Part shown: piece by piece, positions 1 through 6,100 of the stretch
Layout of the letters: every line of letters begins with the position of its first letter
How positions within the stretch are numbered: the first letter of the stretch is position 1
The notes under the pieces: generated by a model
Seen by the model: only the letters and a program-made list of their open reading frames with translations
What the model was told of the DNA's origin: nothing
Databases searched by the model: none
Position numbers and translations under genes: made by a program
Assembly: GCA_002403075.1 (NCBI GenBank)
Contig: DHHB01000101.1
Location: 622-16,179 of the forward strand
Source of the DNA: a bacterium UBP1_UBA4783
GTDB taxonomy: Bacteria; Krumholzibacteriota; Krumholzibacteriia; Krumholzibacteriales; Krumholzibacteriaceae
Direction: 5' to 3'
DNA length: 15,558 nucleotides

Positions 1-213
1 GAGTTCGCCGCATTCGTCTCGAGGATGAAGGACGGGCTGAGCGAAAAGGAGCTCGGCATGTTGAACGAGATCGCGCTGTACGCGCCGTACCTCGCGGGCG
101 GGCCCGAGTTCGACGGATCGAACGCCGTGTCGGCGACGGGGCTCGAGGCGCCCCCCGTCCGCTCGTACTTCGAGAAGATGGCCGGATATATCGAGGCGGC
201 GGAGCGGCGGTGA
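1..213 (+). CDS. 3' end of an unrecognised protein
   Basis: An open frame enters from the left edge and ends at TGA 211-213, giving the last 70 residues. The first ATG at 25 is not needed as a start because the frame is open to base 1. The tail is acidic and helical and ends in EKMAGYIEAAERR. The stretch SATGLEAPPVRSYFEKMA faintly recalls the C-terminus of NmrA-like atypical short-chain dehydrogenases (TGRPPRSFxxF), but this is too weak for a functional call. No catalytic motif is present in the visible part. The gap to the next gene is 113 nt and holds a possible promoter, so the next gene is probably a separate transcription unit. Confidence 0.6.
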   Translation, partial: EFAAFVSRMKDGLSEKELGMLNEIALYAPYLAGGPEFDGSNAVSATGLEAPPVRSYFEKMAGYIEAAERR

Positions 214-297
214 TTCCCGGCGGCGTCGGATCGCGCGGCCGCCTGTTCGCGTTCCCATCTCGCGTTCCGCTTCGCCCGCCACTTTCAGGGCGGATTG

Positions 298-306
298 TGC
301 TACTAT
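298..306 (+). promoter_or_regulatory. Extended -10 promoter-like element
   Basis: TGC-TACTAT fits the extended -10 pattern TGn-TAnnnT and lies 20 nt before the ATG at 327. No good -35 box is seen at normal spacing, as expected for extended -10 promoters. It would drive the small protein and nucleotidyltransferase pair with a leader of roughly 14 nt. A GGAGGA Shine-Dalgarno sequence sits at 315-320. Confidence 0.35.
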
Positions 307-326
307 TCCGTCCCGGAGGATCGCAG

Positions 327-536
327 ATGAAGCCCCGGCCCAATCATCGAATATACATTCAAGCTCTTCGCCGGATGACGCCGGACGAGAGATTGCGCAA
401 GGCGTTCGAGCTTTCGGATCTCTGCCGGGCCCTCTTCCTGCACGGCTTGCGGAAAAGGTTTCCCGAATTGCCGGATGCCGAATTGATGAGGATGTACCGG
501 GAGCGTCTGGACAAGTGTCACAACAGGAACTACTGA
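327..536 (+). CDS. Small helical protein paired with nucleotidyltransferase
   Basis: 69 residues. The ATG at 327 is chosen over an in-frame ATG at 210 because GGAGGA lies at 315-320 with good spacing and the upstream extension (210-326) is low-quality sequence overlapping the previous stop. The protein is charged and mainly helical: a basic N-terminus, the segment MTPDERLRKAFELSDLCRAL, then a leucine- and arginine-rich second half ending in ERLDKCHNRNY. From memory, small proteins of this pattern with the conserved ending KCHNRNY occur directly upstream of nucleotidyltransferase-fold genes in varied bacteria, but I cannot name a characterised member. The 22-nt overlap with the next gene suggests translational coupling and a joint role, perhaps antitoxin or partner. 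No transmembrane segment or signal peptide is visible. Confidence 0.75.
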   Translation: MKPRPNHRIYIQALRRMTPDERLRKAFELSDLCRALFLHGLRKRFPELPDAELMRMYRERLDKCHNRNY

Positions 537-1081
537 AGAGGGTCGTGGAGACTCTCCGCGACCTGAAGATCGACTATATGGTGTCCGGCTCGATAGTCTC
601 GAGTCTGCAGGGAGAGCCGAGAGCGACGCATGATATCGACATCGTCGTGGCGGTTCCCTCGTCGTCTGCGAAGGATCTGGCGGCCGCCTTTCCGGCTCCC
701 GGCTACTATCTCTCCGAAGAGAGCATCCTCGAAGCCCTCGACTCGCGCGGCATGTTCAACCTTATCGACGTCGATAGCGGCGACAAGATCGATTTCTGGA
801 TGCTGACGGATCGTCCGTTCGACGCGTCCCGCTTTCGGCGCAAATACGTCGAGAATGTCATGGGAATGCGGATCGCCGTATCGACGCCGGAGGATACCAT
901 TCTCATGAAGCTCCTTTGGGCCAGAGAATCGGGCGGAAGCGAAAAGCAGTTCACCGATGCGTTGCGCGTGTTCGAAGTCCAATACGCGAAACTGGACCTC
1001 GATTATCTTCGTGATTGGGCGCGTCGCCTCGATATCCATTCGCTCCTCGAGAAGGTCGAGGAGGAGGCGGATACGCTCTAG
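515..1081 (+). CDS. Nucleotidyltransferase-fold protein (MNT/AbiEii-like)
   Basis: 188 residues from a GTG start at 515, inside the 3' end of the upstream gene (22-nt overlap); GGGAG at 499-503 could serve as ribosome binding site. Polymerase-beta-type nucleotidyltransferase signatures are visible: G25-S26 in YMVSGSIVSSLQG, the metal-binding pair D40 and D42 in THDIDIVV, and a third acidic position D93 in DKIDFWML. The segment TPEDTILMKLLWARES (125-140) and the later KQFTDALRVF resemble the C-terminal helices of AbiEii/DUF6036-type proteins. All three carboxylates are present, so it is probably catalytically able. Family members transfer nucleotides to proteins or tRNA and often act as toxins or antitoxins in two-gene modules. 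The overlapping 69-residue gene fits such a module. Target and polarity (toxin or antitoxin) cannot be told from the sequence. Confidence 0.8.
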   Translation: MSQQELLKRVVETLRDLKIDYMVSGSIVSSLQGEPRATHDIDIVVAVPSSSAKDLAAAFPAPGYYLSEESILEALDSRGMFNLIDVDSGDKIDFWMLTDRPFDASRFRRKYVENVMGMRIAVSTPEDTILMKLLWARESGGSEKQFTDALRVFEVQYAKLDLDYLRDWARRLDIHSLLEKVEEEADTL

Positions 1082-1164
1082 ACGCGTTTACCCGGAGCCC
1101 GCGTCCCCGGCGCCTCGAAACGACCCCGGAAACAGCTCGATGAAACGTTCCCGAGAGGGGAGCA

Positions 1165-1314
1165 TATAATATGAAACGAGGCCGCCGTCACCCAGGATTC
1201 GAATTCCCCAATCCCGAGATTCTGGCGACCTCGCTTACCGCCTGCTGCCGACGGTCCCCTCCGGTGCAGCAGCGACAAATCCATCGGACAGGCCGTCCGG
1301 TGAAATTCCCTCAC
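1165..1314 (-). ncRNA. Candidate sigma-54-driven small RNA
   Basis: Reading the minus strand from the predicted start near 1314, four hairpins follow one another. H1 pairs 1311-1315 with 1299-1303. H2 pairs 1295-1299 with 1285-1289, 5 bp sharing one base with H1. H3 pairs 1266-1272 with 1242-1248, GCTGCTG-type arms of 7 bp. H4 is a compound stem: outer 1224-1230 with 1180-1186 (7 bp), inner 1210-1218 with 1191-1199 (9 bp) and a 10-nt loop. H4 needs three G-U wobbles in minus-strand RNA. The same positions would be C-A mismatches in plus-strand RNA, so the fold favours the minus strand. After H4 comes an AT-rich tail (TCGTTTCATATTATAT, 1179-1164) that could terminate transcription, though it is not a classic U-tract. 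GGA occurs seven times in the transcript, several times in predicted loops. Pairing was done by eye. A coincidental set of weak hairpins remains possible. Confidence 0.4.
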
Positions 1315-1324
1315 CTTCGCAAGG

Positions 1325-1340
1325 TGCATTTGGCATTCCA
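1325..1340 (-). promoter_or_regulatory. Sigma-54-type -24/-12 promoter before candidate small RNA
   Basis: The minus strand reads TGGAATGCCAAATGCA against the consensus TGGCACG-N4-TTGCW. TGG and TGCA are kept, with exactly 10 nt between the GG and GC dinucleotides. The predicted start is about position 1314. The TGCGCA dyads at 1425-1461 lie where an NtrC-type activator would bind (centres about -119 and -140). The activator gene itself is immediately upstream on the same strand. The -24/-12 pattern alone can arise by chance in a gap of this size, so the call rests on the combination. Confidence 0.45.
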
Positions 1341-1424
1341 TAATTCGAGCGTCTATTGCAAATGGATAATGCTCTGGAGCGCAACGAGTTAAGAATTAGA
1401 TGCGGATCGGAAACGTTCCAATAA

Positions 1425-1461
1425 TGCGCATAATCGGCGCGCATGTGCGCAAATTATGCGC
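1425..1461. promoter_or_regulatory. Paired TGCGCA dyads, candidate activator binding sites
   Basis: The palindromic hexamer TGCGCA occurs at 1425-1430 and 1446-1451, 21 bp apart (two helical turns). GCGCA-AATTA-TGCGC at 1447-1461 is a perfect dyad, and GCGCA-TAATC-GGCGC at 1426-1440 is an imperfect one. The whole block is also an inverted repeat, GCGCATAAT (1426-1434) with ATTATGCGC (1453-1461), containing GCGCA-TG-TGCGC in its centre. A dyad of the same form lies upstream of the regulator gene at 3071-3085. The likely role is an enhancer for the NtrC-family regulator. An alternative is a terminator hairpin for the regulator gene, which ends 40 bp away, but no U-tract follows on that strand. 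Confidence 0.4.
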
Positions 1462-1500
1462 GGTTGCGCCAGCCGGGTTCATGGATTTCGAGAAGCCATT

Positions 1501-2898
1501 CTATGATGCGGCTTCGGATTTGTCCGACGAGAAGCCGGCGTTGATTCCGTACTGCTTGAGCTTGTTCTGCAGCGTTCTTCGTCCGATTCCGAGGGCCTCC
1601 GCCGCCTTCGTCCGGTTGCCGTCGAGCCTTTCGAGCGCCGCGACGATCGCCTGCCGCTCGAGGTCCTGCAGCCGGAGAGTAGCGAGCTCCCGCTCCTCCT
1701 CGGGACGATGATGGAGCAGCAGCCGCACGTCCGCCGCGTCGATCGTCCGGCCCGGCGCCGTCAGCGCGAGCCGCTCCATGCAGTTTCTGAGCTCGCGGAG
1801 GTTTCCCCGCCACGGATGTTCCTCGAGCGCGGCGATCGCGCCCTCGGTCAGGATCATCTCGCGCGAGTTGTTTCCGCAGGCGCAGGTCCGCAAAAAGTGC
1901 TTCGCGAACTCCCGTATGTCTTCCCTCCGCTCGCGCAGGGGAGGCAAGTGGATCGGCATCACGTTCAGTCTGTAAAAGAGGTCTTCCCTGAAGCGTCCCT
2001 CCTCCATGTGCTTCTCGAGCGGCTGGTGGGTGGACGCGATGATCCGAGCGCCGTTTCGAAGGGTCGTCGAGGAGCCCACCTTCCGGTACGATCCGTCCTC
2101 CAGAACGCGGAGGATCTTGGCCTGTAGATCCATGTTGAGATCGCCGATCTCGTCGAGCAGCAGCGTGCCGTTCCCGGCGGTTTCGAAGAACCCGGCGTGA
2201 TCCGCGATCGCTCCCGTGAAGGCGCCCCTCACGTGCCCGAACATCTCGCTTTCCATGAGCTCGCGCGGGATGGCGGCGCAGTTCGCGACGACGAACGGCT
2301 TCGTCCTTCTCGGCGAGAGGCGATGGATGGCGCGAGCGATCACTTCCTTGCCCGTTCCGGTTTCTCCGCGCAGGAGGACCGTCGCGTCGGACCCCGCGAC
2401 GCGATCGACGAGGGCCATCGCGTGCTTGAGCCCCGTGCCCATGCCGATGATCTCGGTGAACGGCTCGTCGGTGGCGCGCCTCAAGTAATCGATCTCCGTC
2501 TGAAGCTGCTTGCTCTCGATCGCGCGCTCGACGAGCACGCCGAGCCGCTTGAAGTCGAGGGGCTTCGTGATGAACTCGTACGCGCCCTCTTTCATCGCTT
2601 CGACCGCCATGTCGATCGTCCCGTGCGCCGTCATGATGATCACGGGGAGCGACGGATGGCGGGCCCGTATCGCCCTGAGCCCTTCGGTGCCGGTCTGGTC
2701 GGGAAGATAGATGTCGAGAAGCACGAGCTGATGGCTCTCCCGGTCGAGCTGCTCGAGGGCCTCTCGAAGGCTCGACGCCTCGGCAACCCGGTATCCCGCG
2801 CTCGCGAGACGATCCGATACGATGAGTCTCAGGTTGTCGTCGTCATCGACGAGCAGTATGTGCGCCGCGCTCTCGCGGAGTGATTTCGGTGGAAACAA
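1501..2898 (-). CDS. NtrC-family sigma-54 response regulator
   Basis: 465 residues from a TTG start at 2898, preceded by AAGGAATAGG. The receiver domain (about 13-125) has the acidic cluster D18-D21, phospho-acceptor D62 in LVLLDIYLPD, T90 and K112. The AAA+ domain (about 148-375) has Walker A GETGTGKE (178-185), an intact GAFTGA sigma-54 contact loop (225-230), Walker B LLLDEIGD (246-253) and arginine-finger region FREDLFYRLN (303-312). A Fis-type helix-turn-helix lies near 422-450 (LDGNRTKAAEALGIGRRTLQ). All key residues are present, so it should be a phosphorylation-controlled activator of sigma-54 polymerase. It lies 212 nt downstream of the large sensor kinase on the same strand, which is its probable partner. 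It has its own sigma-54-like promoter and upstream dyad, suggesting positive autoregulation. The exact orthologue (NtrC, AtoC, ZraR, HydG and so on) cannot be fixed. Confidence 0.95.
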   Translation of the reverse strand: MFPPKSLRESAAHILLVDDDDNLRLIVSDRLASAGYRVAEASSLREALEQLDRESHQLVLLDIYLPDQTGTEGLRAIRARHPSLPVIIMTAHGTIDMAVEAMKEGAYEFITKPLDFKRLGVLVERAIESKQLQTEIDYLRRATDEPFTEIIGMGTGLKHAMALVDRVAGSDATVLLRGETGTGKEVIARAIHRLSPRRTKPFVVANCAAIPRELMESEMFGHVRGAFTGAIADHAGFFETAGNGTLLLDEIGDLNMDLQAKILRVLEDGSYRKVGSSTTLRNGARIIASTHQPLEKHMEEGRFREDLFYRLNVMPIHLPPLRERREDIREFAKHFLRTCACGNNSREMILTEGAIAALEEHPWRGNLRELRNCMERLALTAPGRTIDAADVRLLLHHRPEEERELATLRLQDLERQAIVAALERLDGNRTKAAEALGIGRRTLQNKLKQYGINAGFSSDKSEAAS

Positions 2899-2945
2899 GG
2901 CCTATTCCTTTTCTATGTAGGGCCGTATCATCATGAACGCTTAAT

Positions 2946-2961
2946 TGCATGAACGAGGCCA
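2946..2961 (-). promoter_or_regulatory. Sigma-54-type -24/-12 promoter of the regulator gene
   Basis: The minus strand reads TGGCCTCGTTCATGCA. TGGC and TGCA match the consensus, with exactly 10 nt between GG and GC. The predicted start is about 2935, giving a 37-nt leader before the TTG start, long enough to hold the Shine-Dalgarno sequence. The candidate upstream site at 3071-3085 is centred near -143. The gene encodes a sigma-54 activator with an intact GAFTGA, so self-activation is a natural reading. Confidence 0.5.
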
Positions 2962-3037
2962 CCCCGCGCCCACCACGCGATAACTCCCTATCAGCATATT
3001 GATTCAATTGGTTACGGGAATACAGGTATTTTTGAAA

Positions 3038-3053
3038 GGCAACGGTTGTTGCC
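3038..3053 (-). terminator. Weak hairpin after the sensor kinase gene
   Basis: GGCAAC-GGTT-GTTGCC is a perfect 6-bp inverted repeat about 58 bp past the kinase stop. In the minus direction it is followed by TTTCAAAAAT, a poor U-tract. It may attenuate read-through from the kinase to the regulator gene. It could equally be a protein-binding dyad in the regulator's control region. Confidence 0.25.
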
Positions 3054-3070
3054 CGAAAAGGGCCATTGGC

Positions 3071-3085
3071 GCGCACAAATTGCGC
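3071..3085. promoter_or_regulatory. GCGCA-N5-TGCGC dyad upstream of regulator gene
   Basis: GCGCA-CAAAT-TGCGC is a perfect 5-bp dyad with an AT-rich 5-nt spacer. It has the same form as the site at 1447-1461. Its centre is about 143 bp upstream of the predicted sigma-54 start of the regulator gene, against about 140 bp for the other site and its promoter. It is the best candidate in this gap for an enhancer bound by the Fis-type helix-turn-helix of the regulator. The motif is short and GC-rich, so a chance match cannot be excluded. Confidence 0.4.
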
Positions 3086-3110
3086 ACCAGCCTTCTTCGA
3101 CAGACCGGGA

Positions 3111-6100
3111 TCATTCCGGCCGCTTTGCCGGCATGGTGAACGACAGGCGCGCGCCTCCACGTTCGGAGCGCCTCATCTCTACCTCGCCGCCGTGCAGTTC
3201 CACGAGCTGCTTCACGATGGCGAGACCGAGCCCCGCCCCTTGGGCCCCCGGTGATTCGGAGGGCCTCGTGAAAAACGGCTCGAATATCCTCGGCTCTTCG
3301 TCCTCGGTGATGCCGGGCCCCTCGTCGACGATCGTCGTTCTCAGCATCCGGCGCCCGTCCGTTCCGGTGCCGGAGGGATCCTCGATCAGGATATCGATCT
3401 TGCCCCCGCAGGGCGAGTAGCGGACGGCGTTCGAAAGAACGTTGTTGAGGATCTGCCACAGCCTCGTTCTGTCAGCGGAGATCATCGTGTTTCGCGCATC
3501 AAAGGCGATCCGCGTCTCGATCCCTTTCTCCTCGAGAAGCGGCTGCATGAATCGCAGAACGTGCTCCGCCTCGTGCCTCATATCGAGCGTCTCGATATCG
3601 AGGGGCATGTGGCCGCTCTCGATGCGGGAGAGATCCAGAAGGTTCGAAATCATGCGCTGGAGGTTGTCGCTGCTTTTGAGGATCATCTCGAGGTAGGTGC
3701 GCTGGCGCTCCGATACGGGGCCCGCGAGCTCCTCGAGGACGTTCTCCGCCGCTCCCCGGATCGACGCGAGCGGCGTTTTGAGATCGTGGCTCACCATGGA
3801 TATGAAACGGCTCTTGAGCTCGCTCACCTCCTCGACCTTTTTCTTCTCGGCGAGCTCGGCGACGTTCGCCTCGAGGCTCTCCGCCATTCTATCGAACGCG
3901 CGCGCGGCCGTCGCGACCTCGGAGCGTCCCGCGTCCTTCAGGCGGTATTCGAGATCGCCCGTTTCGACCCGCCGGATCCCGACGAGGAGACGCTTCAGCG
4001 GCCGCACCGTCCGTTCGTAGGTCGTGAACGCCCCCCAGAAGGAGAGACCGAGCGGCAGGAGGACGAGCAGCGCGATCGGGAGGAGGATCGTCCATCGCTC
4101 GCGTCCCGGCGGGAGATAGGCGGTTGCGCGGAGCGCGATTGATCTCTGTCTTCCCGTGTTCCAATCCCGCGCGCGGAGGATGATGTCGGTGTTGAAGGGG
4201 ATATACCATCTCCGCGGGCGGCTTCGCTCTCGGACCGATTCCGGCCACGTCGGTTCGAGCCGAACGTAGGGGAGCATCGGAAGGATATGAAGACGTTTTT
4301 CGATCTTTGCCAGGATATCCTTGTCGAGAGGGATATGTCCCGCCATCTGGGCCTCGATGGCGCGCGTGCGAAAGGTTCTCAGCGACCGTATGACCGGTTC
4401 GCCGTTATCGAGGAACAGGCCCTTCACGTCCGCGCCGCCCGTCCACTCCGGCCGCTCGGAGTAAAGCTTGTCCGTCCGCGTCGCGCGATAGGAAAACCCC
4501 GTGAAATATTGTTCCGGATCGCTTCGATCGTGAGCCCGCAGCGTGATGAAGGCGGCGGGCAGATCGTAGGTGAACAGAAAATGATTTTCCCGCACGAAAT
4601 TGAACCAGCGTCTTTCGGGCGGCCGCTTGGCGAGGTTCCGGCCCGCCGTGTCGAGCATATGGGCGAAGTCATAGCGCCCGACGTAGGAGATCGCGAGGTT
4701 GTCCGCGCGATCGGCGAGCTCCGCGATCGCGCCGTTGACGATTCGATACTGGACGTCGCCGACAAGGCTCCCCATGACGAAGAGCACCGCCGCGAGCGGT
4801 ATGAGACCGACGAGGAGGTACGATCCGAGAAGGGTGACGTCGAGCCGCTCGCTTCTCCGCGAGGCGGCGACGTTGCGGGCGAGCACGACGAGTCCGAGAA
4901 CTCCCAGCGTGTGCAGAAGCATCTCGAGGGTTCGTCCCGCGAGCGGCATCGGCCTCGGCTCTAGCGCTCCGCCCCGGAGAACTGCGAGGCCGGTGACGTA
5001 GGCCGCCGCGAAGAGCGGCAGCCACCACCAGCGCAATCTCACTCGCTCGAATCCGATGCGGCCGGCGCAGAGGAAGAGGTAAACGGCGGGCAGGAGGATC
5101 GCGACGGCGACGTTCAACCATGCCGAGGAGGCTCTGTCGAAATCGTCCTCCGCGAGACGGAGGGACAGCCGCGGCTCTCCCGCCGCGCACGCGAGGGGGA
5201 TGTTTCTCGAGGGCTGCGTCCGGTCGATGCGCGGTCTCGCGCCTCCCGACGGAAACCGGACCGCACCTCCCCATGCGAGCGTCCGGTCCTCGAGGCGAAG
5301 GTACGCCGAGAAGCCCGTGGCGTCGGCGACGGCGTCGGGAAACGCGCCGAGAAGGCTCGAAAAGAGGAAGAAGCGAAGGGAATCGGGCCCTCTTCCGACG
5401 CCCTTCGCGCTTTCCTCGATAAGGACGGGCGTCTCCTCGATCAGAACGGGATCGTGCGTCCCGCCTCCGTCGACGCCCAGCTCCTCGAGGCTCGTGAAGC
5501 CGCGGGCGAGCCCCGTCCCGAGAACCGCGTTCCCGGCGCCGTCAGTCACGAGGAGGCCCTTGAGCCGGTAATCGAGGAGGTGATGATCCGCGAGGCGCTC
5601 GAGACGGCCGAGCAGCTTGAGCGGGGACCTCAGCTCGCCCGCATCGAGCGAATCGAGGCCGGCGGCGAGCTCGTCGGCCGAGCGCCGGATATTCTCCCGC
5701 TCGTTTGCAAGGAGTCGCTCCACGACGGGTTCCGCCGCCGCGATCAGGTCGCGCGCCTTTTCGTATCGCCGGATGTCGGCGAACAGGAACGCGGTTCGCA
5801 CGACGAGAACGAACAGAGCGAAGCACAGCACGGCGCGGGTCCCGCCGCCGACCGCGGACCAAGCGACGCGCGAGCTTTCGAGTCCGATATGATACGCGAG
5901 CAGGAGGATCAACGCGGCGACCGCCGCGGCGGCGGCGAAGTACGCGGGCGGCCATTCCGCCGAAGCGCACGGTTTGGATCCGCTCCGGGCCGCGTCGATC
6001 CGGACCGGGGAGGGGGGGCCGAGATCGAACGCGAACATCGTCTCGCCGATCTGCCCGACCACGAGCTCTTTCTCCCCGTCGCCGTCGAGCTCCGCGAGGG

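Larger units (their letters stand above)
1082..1500. other. 419-nt gap without a convincing protein gene
   Basis: The stretch lies between the nucleotidyltransferase stop and the response regulator stop (the two genes converge). It is more AT-rich in its second half than its surroundings. Short open frames on both strands lack credible composition. On the minus strand it contains a sigma-54-like promoter, upstream dyads and a series of hairpins, listed separately. On the plus strand a perfect TATAAT hexamer occurs at 1165-1170, directly before an ATG at 1171, but it has no good -35 box. Confidence 0.6.

Noticed and set aside
1195..1215. GATTCGAATTCC resembling a tRNA T-loop
   Set aside because: The flanking 5-base arms do not pair as a T-stem and no acceptor, D or anticodon arms can be drawn.
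1312..1326. Perfect hairpin CACCTT-CGC-AAGGTG as part of the small RNA
   Set aside because: It overlaps the -12 element, upstream of the predicted start, so it would not be in the transcript; it may still be a DNA-level dyad.
1171..1392. 73-codon plus-strand open frame with TATAAT just upstream and AGAGGGG nearby
   Set aside because: Basic, low-complexity product with no recognisable pattern; it overlaps the structured region better explained as minus-strand RNA, and a -10 box directly before the ATG would leave the start untranscribed.
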